Part shown: positions 17,704 through 25,545 of the stretch, one piece after another
Position numbering within the stretch: the stretch's first letter is position 1
Layout: every line of letters begins with the position of its first letter
Assembly: GCA_041940025.1 (NCBI GenBank)
Contig: JBGTSY010000015.1
Location: forward strand, 1 to 46,484
Direction of reading: 5' to 3'
Source of the DNA: UBA5859 sp041940025
GTDB taxonomy: Bacteria > Pseudomonadota > Gammaproteobacteria > UBA5859
DNA length: 46,484 nt
Translations under genes and position numbers: made by a program
Notes under the pieces: generated by a model
The model's input: only the letters and a program-made list of their open reading frames with translations
What the model was told of the DNA's origin: nothing
Databases searched by the model: none

Positions 17704-17931
17704 TTATCGCATGGCCTTAATTTATAGATGTCTATTATTGACAAATAAGCGACAAGACACGACCTGGATAAGGACTGAATAATTTGCCAGTCTACTTGTA
17801 ATACTAAATCAAATTTAACAATCGCTAAATACACAAGCCGTACTATAAAATCCGAGGGTAATGTATCCCTAAACCGTTGGTCTTGCAAGTTTTGCTGGCG
17901 AGGAAAAGTTAAGTCAGCTACTAATCAAAGA
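17704..17931. other. Intergenic region with the prp-cluster promoter
   Basis: This gap must hold the promoter for citE-like-prpBCD on the minus strand. I found no clear -35/-10 pair and no PrpR-type or GntR-type operator. No regulator gene for propionate use is adjacent. Plus-strand elements such as TACTATAAA near 17840 resemble a -10 box but lack a matching -35. Confidence 0.3.
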
Positions 17932-17959
17932 AAAAGAACCACTAAAAAGTGGTTCTTTT
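17932..17959 (-). terminator. Strong terminator of the 18016-19503 gene
   Basis: AAAAGAACCACT (17932-17943) and AGTGGTTCTTTT (17948-17959) form a perfect 12-bp stem with an AAAA loop. On the minus strand it lies about 56 bases after the stop at 18016 and is followed by T-rich sequence. The stem is symmetric enough to work on both strands. Confidence 0.85.
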
Positions 17960-18015
17960 GTGTGCTTTCAACTCTTTATAGTGAACAACTTTATTATTGT
18001 CGAACAGAGTCTAAA

Positions 18016-19503
18016 CTACGGTTGGCGAGTGACTGCTAACGCCTTATCTGACGGATTGGCGGACAAGCGAAGATCTCTTATTTCCAGTTCTGGCCAAACA
18101 GTGAATTCAGTGTCATGAAATTGTCTAGGCCCCATACCCAGTCTGTCGGGAAAGACAAAAAGCGCATCCACCACTAACTCAGTAAAATCTTTGGGGATGT
18201 TGTTAATGTCAAATCCAACGGTCGGCTTCGCTCCTGGGAAATTTTCAAAGTCCACTAAGTGATTAGGATCATCAATATAGAGCATATCAACGCCCACCCT
18301 AAAATCGTCGGGCACACTCACTTTGGCAAATACGTCCCAACCATGTGTGCTACTTAGCCATAGCCAAGGTTGATCGACACTCACTTGCATTTGCTTTTCG
18401 AAGTCACTCATCGTGCCATCTACCAATGCGTAGCCATTAGGCTCAGTAGAAATGGCAGAATTTACCTTAGCACCAGCCTCGTCGACAAAGTCTAGAGAGA
18501 CATATATATGGGGCTCTACCAGAAACCGGGTAAGGATATCGACTCCAGGAATATTCACCTTAGCGACGAAACTTAATGCTTGGTCGAAAATATTCATCTG
18601 AGCTCTGACAGTTGCCACCGGAACCTTCGCGATCACTAGGCCTAGTTTGATGATCACTGCTTCGCGAACCGGTCCACCTACCGAACCTACTGGCAGTGCC
18701 TTGATATGTTCCACCGTATTCATTTTCACATGTGGTGAATACTTAGTTAAAATCTGAGTATCGATATTGGCATAAATTGCGTCGAGAATTCGCTCATTTT
18801 GACGATCACCCACCTTGGCATAAAAATCTTCAAAGAGAAGAAAATTATCGGTCCGAGTATCAAATCCAAAAAAGGTAGTCTCAGCTTTGGATTCCTCAAA
18901 GTCGTACTGAACATAGTCTGCATTGGAGCGTTGCTTGGAACCCTTAACAAGATAGGCATACCGAGTCTTGCCGTTTCTTTCAAACTTCAACTCTTTAACA
19001 ATCGTTCCGTCTAATCCAGGCACATCGGGTGTATAAGGTTGATCACCCGTATCCCGATACATGAAGAGTATTTCGTCGGTTTCATCCAATACGCCTACCA
19101 CACCATTGACCTTACCTTTACCTTCAAGGTAGATGTATCCGTCGGTATCGTAGTCATCTAGTTGTAGCGGCACTGGTATCAGCTTACCTTCACGTACAGA
19201 CATTAAACTAAGCTCTTTGAATGGAGTACCTAGTAATGATGGTACTTGCCCACCGCGCATGGAAACTGGATGTAACCAAGAATAATGAGTAAACCCCATT
19301 TCGTGGATGGCATCTGCCAGTTGATCCGGCGATAGCTTTCCGATTAGTTGAGGCTGCTCCACTAACAACGCAGGATTGGCTTTAAATTCATTGAGCATCT
19401 GTTGATATTGATCATCAGGCAATTGTGGAAAGCTCGCATAAACTGCAGTTGTGCTGAAGGAGAGCATGAGGCTGAATAATATTTTTAGAGTTCCATTGGG
19501 CAT
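18016..19503 (-). CDS. Exported protein of unknown function
   Basis: The 495-aa product has a Sec signal (MPNGTLKILFSLMLSFSTTAVYA, cleavage near residue 24) and no lipobox or later membrane helix. An N-terminal block reads as a small beta domain seen in uncharacterised exported proteins: LIPVPLQLDDYDTDGYIYLE, then LDETDEILFMYRDTGDQPY. This resembles proteins that begin by stating an input line of Asp-rich loops, possibly calcium-binding. The rest is beta-rich with repeated aromatic and Asp residues (FFGFDTRTDNFLLFEDFY; PWLWLSSTHGWDVFAKV). I do not recognise a family with known function. It is a single gene with its own terminator at 17932-17959 and a GGAG-like site ahead of the ATG. Periplasmic or outer-membrane placement is inferred from the signal alone. 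Confidence 0.75.
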   Translation of the reverse strand: MPNGTLKILFSLMLSFSTTAVYASFPQLPDDQYQQMLNEFKANPALLVEQPQLIGKLSPDQLADAIHEMGFTHYSWLHPVSMRGGQVPSLLGTPFKELSLMSVREGKLIPVPLQLDDYDTDGYIYLEGKGKVNGVVGVLDETDEILFMYRDTGDQPYTPDVPGLDGTIVKELKFERNGKTRYAYLVKGSKQRSNADYVQYDFEESKAETTFFGFDTRTDNFLLFEDFYAKVGDRQNERILDAIYANIDTQILTKYSPHVKMNTVEHIKALPVGSVGGPVREAVIIKLGLVIAKVPVATVRAQMNIFDQALSFVAKVNIPGVDILTRFLVEPHIYVSLDFVDEAGAKVNSAISTEPNGYALVDGTMSDFEKQMQVSVDQPWLWLSSTHGWDVFAKVSVPDDFRVGVDMLYIDDPNHLVDFENFPGAKPTVGFDINNIPKDFTELVVDALFVFPDRLGMGPRQFHDTEFTVWPELEIRDLRLSANPSDKALAVTRQP

Positions 19504-19828
19504 AGATCCATCTCCTCTTAGCTTTTGGTTTTAGTATTATTAAAATTTAGTTTTAGTCTTATTGAGGAGCAGACTACCGAATAAATATAATTTAAAAAAG
19601 TGGCGATTAGTAAAAGTATTTTTTATGTGAGACTACTCACAATTTGTGATTTAGTACTTACTAATATCCTTAACGTTATGACTCAAATAAGCGACTGGTT
19701 TAAAAGGAGTTAATGTTCTAATTATATTAACAACTTGTTAAGTTTTTATTAGCAATTTATTCGATTAATATGTTTTATGAGCAATCTAAAGTAACGTGAG
19801 TTTTAATATAATTTATCGAGCCAACTAT
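19504..19828. other. A+T-rich divergent promoter region
   Basis: About 390 bases separate the exported-protein gene (minus) from yihY (plus). The sequence is strongly A+T-rich and contains no convincing gene. The left part should carry the minus-strand promoter, but no single -35/-10 stands out among many TATAAT-like hexamers. Confidence 0.35.
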
Positions 19829-19858
19829 TTGTTGATCTGCACCTAAACTGTCGATAAT
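19829..19858 (+). promoter_or_regulatory. Candidate sigma70 promoter of yihY
   Basis: TTGTTG at 19829-19834 and GATAAT at 19853-19858 are 18 bases apart, a workable sigma70 pair. They lie about 33 bases before the yihY ATG at 19891. The -35 match is modest. Confidence 0.4.
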
Positions 19859-19890
19859 TTAGACAGAACATCCACAGTTATTGGCGGACT

Positions 19891-21186
19891 ATGCGTACTC
19901 TACTTTCTAAATTTTTTCGTTTCATACGTTTTTTGTATGACTGCATTAACAAAGATGGAATACGAGCACAGGCCGCTTCACTCACGTTCACCACACTGTT
20001 TGCAGTCGTTCCATTGATGACCGTCGTCTATGCGGTCATTTCCATGTTTCCCATGTTAGACAATCAGCGTGATCTGTTACGAAACTTTCTGTTTCAACAT
20101 TTCGTGCCGACGAGTGCTAATCAAGTGATGGGGTATCTATCGGGTTTTTCCCAGCAAGCCTCTCAACTCACTGCAACCGGAGTATTAATGCTGGTTGCCA
20201 CTACTATATTATTGTTGGTATCCATAGAAAAAAGTTTTAATCACATCTGGCACATCCCCAAGGGACGCAGTGGTTTGACACGTCTTCTGGCTTATTGGGC
20301 GGTTTTAAGTCTTGGTCCGCTGCTACTGGCTGTGGCAACAATTGTCAGCACTTACCTCTCTACTTTGCCTTATCTCTCCGGCGCTGCACAGCTATTGGAT
20401 AAACCTATTGTTGGCTTATCTACTTTGCCATTGGTAATCAGTATTGCGGCGTTAACGCTGTTGTATACCACCGTACCGAACTGCACGGTGCCATTTAAAT
20501 ATGCTTTATTAGGAGGCACCGGGGTTGCCCTAGCATTTACCGCATTTAAAAAGATATTCGGCGCTCTGGTGATTATGTTCCCCAAATATGAATTCATTTA
20601 TGGCGCTTTTGCTGCGGTGCCCCTATTCTTGCTGTGGCTCTATGTCTCCTGGTACCTAGTATTGCTGGGTGTGGAATTTGTTTTCGCCCTCACCCACTTC
20701 GAACATCGACACCACCGTGCCGCCCATCCCATGTATTCACTATTAGCGGTTTTGTATCAATTTTGGCAGAAACATTTAACCGGTGGCACTCTTTCAGAGT
20801 CTGAACTGCTGAATAAACTGCCGATGTTAAGTGTGGAACAATGGGCAGAGATTAAAGAAATTCTACAAAATAATTCTATCATCCTGGAAACAGCAAATAA
20901 CCGCTTCGGCCTCTGTCGAGATCTAGGCCAAATGAAACTCATTGAGCTGTATCGAATCTATCCTTGGACGATCCCCACCTCATTAGATGCTCTAGATTTG
21001 ACTACAGTTCTCAAGGAAGAGTCGCAGCTTAGGTGGATGCAGCCCGTCCATGATTTATCTGAACGCACCCGAGTTTCATTTAAACAGCATCTCAATCAAA
21101 ATCTGTCTGAACTTTTTAGCGCTGAAAAAGAGCCTGAAGTTTCCCACCAGAGAAATGTCATCAGTGTCTTGAATACTATAGAGTAA
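19891..21186 (+). CDS. yihY: YihY/BrkB-family inner-membrane protein
   Basis: This is the UPF0761/YihY family, once wrongly called ribonuclease BN; its function is unknown, with a suggested transport or virulence role. The N-terminal membrane domain (about residues 25-270) has around six helices and the family motifs DGIRAQAASLTFTTLFAVVPL, IEKSFNHIWHIPKGRS and KYEFIYGAFAAVPLFLLWLYVSW. A cytoplasmic C-terminal part (about 275-431) looks like a winged-helix segment (LLNKLPMLSVEQWAEIKEIL; FGLCRDLGQMKLIELY). The 431-aa length is typical for the long form. It is read alone from its own promoter; the sigma-factor operon follows about 160 bases later. Confidence 0.92.
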   Translation: MRTLLSKFFRFIRFLYDCINKDGIRAQAASLTFTTLFAVVPLMTVVYAVISMFPMLDNQRDLLRNFLFQHFVPTSANQVMGYLSGFSQQASQLTATGVLMLVATTILLLVSIEKSFNHIWHIPKGRSGLTRLLAYWAVLSLGPLLLAVATIVSTYLSTLPYLSGAAQLLDKPIVGLSTLPLVISIAALTLLYTTVPNCTVPFKYALLGGTGVALAFTAFKKIFGALVIMFPKYEFIYGAFAAVPLFLLWLYVSWYLVLLGVEFVFALTHFEHRHHRAAHPMYSLLAVLYQFWQKHLTGGTLSESELLNKLPMLSVEQWAEIKEILQNNSIILETANNRFGLCRDLGQMKLIELYRIYPWTIPTSLDALDLTTVLKEESQLRWMQPVHDLSERTRVSFKQHLNQNLSELFSAEKEPEVSHQRNVISVLNTIE

Positions 21187-21311
21187 AAAGAGATAAGAGT
21201 CTGTTTTTATTGGTTATAGCGCCTATATTGACCGAGTTCTTAATTCACCAATAGAGTGACATCTCAAGTCTGAGGCATAATGAGTTGGCCCATTGTTGGA
21301 CAATATCAATG

Positions 21312-21340
21312 GGAACCTTGCTAAGAGTCATTTCGTGTCA
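21312..21340 (+). promoter_or_regulatory. Candidate ECF-type promoter before the sigma gene
   Basis: GGAACCT at 21312-21318 and GTGTCA at 21335-21340 are 16 bases apart, close to the GGAAC-N16-GTC pattern used by many ECF sigma factors that control their own genes. A start of transcription here would fall at about the ATG at 21348, implying a leaderless message or a longer upstream transcript. Chance is possible. Confidence 0.35.
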
Positions 21341-21347
21341 TAAAAAT

Positions 21348-21923
21348 ATGAGTGCCGTCACCAGTCTATTCAAGCGCGGAAAACGCGCCAAATTTGAAAA
21401 AATAATCACGCCGCACCTTGAACCTATGTATCGCGTCGCATTTCGATATACAAAAAATTCGAGCGATGCTGAGGACTTAGTTCAGGAATTCATCTTATCG
21501 CTCTACCAGAAAAAGGTGGACTTAGATGAAATTAAAGACTTACGGCCATGGCTGTTAAGAGGGCTCTACAATAAATTTGTGGATCGTTTTCGCCAAAATA
21601 AGCGTGATCCCATGCACCAATATGATGAATTGGACCTCGCCACCGTCGCGGAGAATCATCAAGGTCCGGTGAATGAGATCAGCCGGGAAGAGCTACAAAA
21701 ACAGTTATTAGAGGCTCTCGAGCAAGTCAATGAAGACCAAAGAATTTTAATAATATTGCACGATGTCGAGGGCTACTCCCTGTCCGAGCTAAGCGAAATC
21801 CTGGATACGCCCATCGGCACATTAAAAAGTAGACTGCATCGCGGACGTGCACAAATTAGAAGAATATTAAAGCGGGAACCTTTTGTCCCGGATCTTCGTG
21901 TGATTGAGACATCAAACAGTTAG
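21348..21923 (+). CDS. ECF-like RNA polymerase sigma factor
   Basis: I choose the ATG at 21348 (191 aa, MSAVTSLFKRGKRAKFEKII) because the extra 21 residues from 21285 look unlike sigma factors; no start has a good ribosome site. Region 2 is residues about 27-88, with AFRYTKNSSDAEDLVQEFILSL and LRPWLLRGLYNKFVDRFRQ for core and -10 binding. Region 4 is about 120-178, with VNEDQRILIILHDVEGYSLSELSEILDTPIGTLKSRLHRGRAQ, a helix-turn-helix for the -35. There is no region 3, as in ECF factors. The next gene, 10 bases on, is its probable anti-sigma factor. It should direct a stress regulon that may include its own operon. Confidence 0.9.
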   Translation: MSAVTSLFKRGKRAKFEKIITPHLEPMYRVAFRYTKNSSDAEDLVQEFILSLYQKKVDLDEIKDLRPWLLRGLYNKFVDRFRQNKRDPMHQYDELDLATVAENHQGPVNEISREELQKQLLEALEQVNEDQRILIILHDVEGYSLSELSEILDTPIGTLKSRLHRGRAQIRRILKREPFVPDLRVIETSNS

Positions 21924-21933
21924 ATGAACGACT

Positions 21934-22614
21934 ATGAAATGCCTGACTGCCCAACGACAGATTGAAAACTATCTGGATCAGCTGCTAGATAAAGCTGCTT
22001 TAGATCTTTTATTAGATCACCTGACCCACTGCCAAACCTGTACTGACCTTTTTGAGCAAGAGCAGGAACTGAGGGAGGCGCTGCGCGATCTACCTCTTGA
22101 GGAGCCCTTGCCGGGATTTCAACGGCGCATCTTTAAAAGCCTGAATCGGAACTCTGATTCTAATCTCTATCTTTCCTATGCGGCAGGATTTATCAGTGCG
22201 GCGATTATTTCTGTGGCAATTGTGTTGTTGGTTGGGCTTAACACGATTAATTCGGCGCTACCAAATCGCTTCGCTAACGATATTGCCGCCGTTCATTTCA
22301 ATGTCAATCAGCCACGGCAGGTACGCTTAGTTTTCAATGTGCCAGAAGAGGTGCAAACCGCAAGTTTGAAAATGGTTTTTCCATCAGGATTTGGGGTCGA
22401 AGGTGTCGAGTCTGAACGCATATTAGAGTGGGATACGGCGCTCAGCAAAGGTGAGAATCACCTCGTTTTACCCATGATCGCCCGCCAAGTGGGGGAAGGT
22501 GAACTGGTAGCCACCATCACTTATGGCGGCGCGCAGAAAAGTTTCCGGGTGAACTTAAAATCCAACTCAGATAGGGATATGAGCCTGATTATGAGTCAAG
22601 TGTCCGTAGGATGA
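21934..22614 (+). CDS. Membrane anti-sigma factor with zinc-finger N-terminus
   Basis: The cytoplasmic N-terminus carries the ZAS zinc motif His29-xxx-Cys33-xx-Cys36 (DHLTHCQTCTDLF), typical of anti-sigma factors that hold an ECF factor inactive. A single membrane helix lies at about residues 79-103 (YAAGFISAAIISVAIVLLVG). The C-terminal part (about 110-226) is periplasmic and beta-rich (QVRLVFNVPEEVQTASLKMVF; GELVATITYGGAQKSFRV), reminiscent of an immunoglobulin-like sensing domain. It is transcribed with the sigma gene and the small exported protein downstream. The signal could be envelope stress or redox/metal, and release could be by proteolysis or zinc-site oxidation; neither is shown. 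Confidence 0.85.
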   Translation: MKCLTAQRQIENYLDQLLDKAALDLLLDHLTHCQTCTDLFEQEQELREALRDLPLEEPLPGFQRRIFKSLNRNSDSNLYLSYAAGFISAAIISVAIVLLVGLNTINSALPNRFANDIAAVHFNVNQPRQVRLVFNVPEEVQTASLKMVFPSGFGVEGVESERILEWDTALSKGENHLVLPMIARQVGEGELVATITYGGAQKSFRVNLKSNSDRDMSLIMSQVSVG

Positions 22615-22630
22615 ACGCCGAGTAGTGATT

Positions 22631-23044
22631 ATGAATATGAAGCTATTGAACAGAAATCGTGCCCGCCCCATTCACATTCCTTTAGCTTTAATGGTGATTG
22701 CTTCTGTGCCTATCGCCCACGCAGGCAACGCCACAGAAGTTTCTATGCAAGTGATAGAACACACGGAGTATCCAGCGAATGTTAAATCCATTCACTTGCC
22801 CGAACGCATCTCAGAAAGTGTGGCAACTGTACAGGAAGGGCTGCAAGACAGTTTTAAGAAAAACAGAAAGAAACTCAAAAATGAACTGAGAACCAATCTA
22901 GATAATTTCCACGACAGACGTCATAGCAACCGTGAACAGATCAAGTCATTTTTCGCAACCACTCTCGGAAAAATTGAGCAAACCTCCGATAACTTTCGCC
23001 AAAAATTAGCAGACATCATCGCGCCGAATAACGATACAGATTAA
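22631..23044 (+). CDS. Small exported, charged helical protein of the sigma operon
   Basis: The product (137 aa from the ATG at 22631; a GTG two codons earlier is possible) has a signal peptide ending near IPLALMVIASVPIAHAG. The mature part of about 105 residues is highly charged and probably helical or coiled-coil, e.g. ESVATVQEGLQDSFKKNRKK and NREQIKSFFATTLGKIEQTS. There are no cysteines or recognised motifs. As third gene of the sigma/anti-sigma operon, 16 bases after the anti-sigma stop, it may be a periplasmic co-sensor of the anti-sigma domain, in the style of small helical periplasmic modulators such as CpxP. That is an analogy from layout, not homology. A strong terminator follows. 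Confidence 0.7.
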   Translation: MNMKLLNRNRARPIHIPLALMVIASVPIAHAGNATEVSMQVIEHTEYPANVKSIHLPERISESVATVQEGLQDSFKKNRKKLKNELRTNLDNFHDRRHSNREQIKSFFATTLGKIEQTSDNFRQKLADIIAPNNDTD

Positions 23045-23063
23045 TTTTGTAGTGCAACCGTGT

Positions 23064-23100
23064 AGCGCATAAGTTCCCATTTGCTTATGCGCTTTTTTTT
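23064..23100 (+). terminator. Terminator of the sigma operon
   Basis: AGCGCATAAG (23064-23073) and CTTATGCGCT (23084-23093) form a perfect 10-bp stem with a 10-base loop, followed by a run of T to 23100. It lies 20 bases after the stop of the small exported protein. The fetB stop at 23099 overlaps the T-run on the other strand. Confidence 0.9.
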
Positions 23101-23818
23101 ATCGGTTTCGAGAGTACAAAGTTTTTCCACAAAAAATCAAGAAAAAGTAGGTTGTCAATCCTGCTGACGCAAACAACATGCACATCACCATAATTTGGTA
23201 GCGGACAGCTATCAATGGCGACACGCCGGATAAAATTTGCCCCGTCATCATTCCGGGTAGTGTCACCAGTCCAACGGCAAACAGAGAATTCACGATTGGG
23301 ATCAGAGCCGCTTGAAATGCCTGATTTCGAGCCACTTTGTATTCCGTTTGGCGTTGCCCCTCAGTAAATAAGCGCTCCGCGCAAAGGCTGATGCTGGTCA
23401 TACCGTTCGCAAATATCATCCCCGCAAGAGGAATGCTAAACCGAGGTTGATACCAAGGGGAAAGTCCTAAAACCAAAGCTGTCACCAGCCAAAGAATGCT
23501 GCCACCTGCCAGTAAAATGGATATAGTGGAAAAAAACCATAAGTTGGCGCGAGCCAAAGGCACCGTGCGTAACCCAATCCATGCGGCCGCAGAAATCATG
23601 ACCGAAAAAACTATTAGCAACAGATAGAGTTCGTTCGCTGCAAACAGATAGTTTAAGAAAAATCCGACAATAAGCAGCTGAGCTAACATCCTGATCAGCG
23701 CATATATTGCTGTTCCGGCTTCCATTGACCAGCGAAACAGTATGATTAACACCAATACCACCGGTACAAAAGCCAATGCTAGATTCAACCCCGTGATACT
23801 GGGCAAATGCTCAGTCAT
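23099..23818 (-). CDS. fetB: FetB-like (UPF0014) transporter permease
   Basis: The 239-aa protein is an integral membrane permease of the UPF0014/FetB family, which with the ATPase FetA forms an ABC exporter linked to iron efflux and oxidative stress. About seven membrane helices are visible, starting with LALAFVPVVLVLIILFRW. Family motifs include YALIRMLAQLLIVGFFLNYLF, the conserved loop FANGMTSISLCAERL with TEYKVARNQAF, and the late motif LVTLPGMMTGQILSGVSPLIAVRYQ. No fetA ATPase gene adjoins it, so its partner must lie elsewhere or be lost. The family call is solid; substrate by analogy. Confidence 0.9.
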   Translation of the reverse strand: MTEHLPSITGLNLALAFVPVVLVLIILFRWSMEAGTAIYALIRMLAQLLIVGFFLNYLFAANELYLLLIVFSVMISAAAWIGLRTVPLARANLWFFSTISILLAGGSILWLVTALVLGLSPWYQPRFSIPLAGMIFANGMTSISLCAERLFTEGQRQTEYKVARNQAFQAALIPIVNSLFAVGLVTLPGMMTGQILSGVSPLIAVRYQIMVMCMLFASAGLTTYFFLIFCGKTLYSRNR

Positions 23819-23894
23819 ACTGCCTCAATCTCTGGACTTTGATTACCTTCTACACCGCTATAGGTAATATTATGAACACCCAATTATTACTGTA

Positions 23895-25415
23895 TCAGCT
23901 TTTTTTCTTATATTGCTCTATTTCTAGTTTCCATGCTTTTGGACCGGTCTGATGGACTGAATTGCCAAGGGAATCCACCGCCACAGTCACTGGCATCTCT
24001 TTTACTTCAAATTCATAAATCGCTTCCATGCCCAACTCTTCGAAAGCCACCACTTTTGCAGACTGAATGGCCTTAGATACTAAGTAGGCAGCACCGCCAA
24101 CGGCCATCAGATAAACGGCTTGGTGCTTTTTAATCGCCTCTATCGCCACCGGCCCTCTTTCTGCCTTGCCTATCATGCCCAGTAAACCTGTTTCCTCCAA
24201 CATCAGTTCGGTAAATTTATCCATTCTCGTAGCAGTAGTGGGTCCGGCTGGTCCGACAACCTCATCACGAACAGGATCCACAGGACCCACGTAGTAGATA
24301 AATTTACCCTTCAAGTCCACCGATGCCGGTAGAGATTCACCGGCATTAATCAGATCACGAATTTTCTTATGTGCCGCGTCTCGCCCTGTCAGCAACTTTC
24401 CGGACAGCAGCAATCTATCTCCAGGTTTCCAGCTGGCTACTTCCTCGGCCGTGACCTGATTCAGATCCACCGGTTTGGATGCGCTATCGGGTTGCCAGGA
24501 AATATCCGGCCAATCACTTAGCTTCGGCGGTGTGAAGGTGGCCGGGCCGTTGCCATCTAAAACAAAATGGGTGTGTCTTGTAGCCGCACAATTCGGGATC
24601 ATTGCCACCGGCAGTGAGGCCGCATGGGTGGGGTACTCTTTGACTTTAATGTCCACAACGGTAGTTAATCCGCCTAACCCCTGAGCGCCAATTCCCAACT
24701 CATTCACTTTTTCATACAGCTCGATTCTTAATTCTTCTGCTCGATTACTCGGGCCGCGCTGCAATAATTCTGGCATATCGACAGGATCCATCAGGGACTC
24801 CTTAGCCAACAGCATCGCTTTTTCTGCGCTGCCACCGATGCCTATTCCTAACATACCTGGAGGACACCATCCCGCACCCATAGTGGGCACCGTGTCTAAA
24901 ACCCAATCGACGATACTGTCAGTAGGGTTAAGCATGATAAATTTAGCTTTATTCTCGGAGCCCCCTCCTTTTGCAGCGATTTGTATTTCCAGCTTATCAC
25001 CAGGAACCAACTGTGTGTGAATGACCGCGGGTGTATTATCTTTGGTGTTTTTACGTGCGCCAGCGGGATCTGCCACCATGGATGCGCGCAGAGGATTGTC
25101 TTTATCCAGATAAGCCCGACGCACTCCTTCTTGAATCATCTCCTCGAAAGGGAGTTGTGCATCCCATTGCAACTCCATGCCGATACGGGCAAACACAACC
25201 ACTATACCTGTATCTTGACAGACGGGCCGGTGCCCCTCTGCACACATTCGAGAGTTTGTTAATATCTGCGCCATGGCGTCCTTGGCAGCAGCTGAGCGTT
25301 CCATTTCGTAGGCCTTCGCCACGGCCTGGACGAAATCTACAGGATGATAATAAGAGATGAATTGTAGCGCCTCTCTAATGCTCTCGATTAGATCGGCTTG
25401 CTTGATGATCGTCAT
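23895..25415 (-). CDS. fumA: Class I fumarate hydratase (iron-sulfur)
   Basis: This enzyme interconverts fumarate and malate in the TCA cycle using an oxygen-sensitive [4Fe-4S] cluster. At 506 aa it has both the alpha domain (about 10-290) and the beta domain (about 330-500) in one chain. The three cluster cysteines are Cys66 in HRPVCQDTG, Cys184 in GAGWCPPGMLG and Cys276 in IPNCAATRHTHF. The C-terminal active-site motif GPTTATRMDKFTELMLEETG is complete. Related tartrate dehydratases share the fold, but the fused form indicates fumarase. It stands alone, divergent from pabB with about 130 bases between them. It and mdh in this window are consecutive TCA steps, though not co-transcribed. Confidence 0.95.
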   Translation of the reverse strand: MTIIKQADLIESIREALQFISYYHPVDFVQAVAKAYEMERSAAAKDAMAQILTNSRMCAEGHRPVCQDTGIVVVFARIGMELQWDAQLPFEEMIQEGVRRAYLDKDNPLRASMVADPAGARKNTKDNTPAVIHTQLVPGDKLEIQIAAKGGGSENKAKFIMLNPTDSIVDWVLDTVPTMGAGWCPPGMLGIGIGGSAEKAMLLAKESLMDPVDMPELLQRGPSNRAEELRIELYEKVNELGIGAQGLGGLTTVVDIKVKEYPTHAASLPVAMIPNCAATRHTHFVLDGNGPATFTPPKLSDWPDISWQPDSASKPVDLNQVTAEEVASWKPGDRLLLSGKLLTGRDAAHKKIRDLINAGESLPASVDLKGKFIYYVGPVDPVRDEVVGPAGPTTATRMDKFTELMLEETGLLGMIGKAERGPVAIEAIKKHQAVYLMAVGGAAYLVSKAIQSAKVVAFEELGMEAIYEFEVKEMPVTVAVDSLGNSVHQTGPKAWKLEIEQYKKKS

Positions 25416-25545
25416 GAGGACTCCTAAGGAAAATTCTGTGATCCATTTTACGTGTAGGAAAGATTCAGTGCCATGTCAATCAGCTTATCGAACCAAAGCG
25501 CAGTTGCTGGTGTAGAATGTATTTTTAACCAAACCTGTCAGCGAT

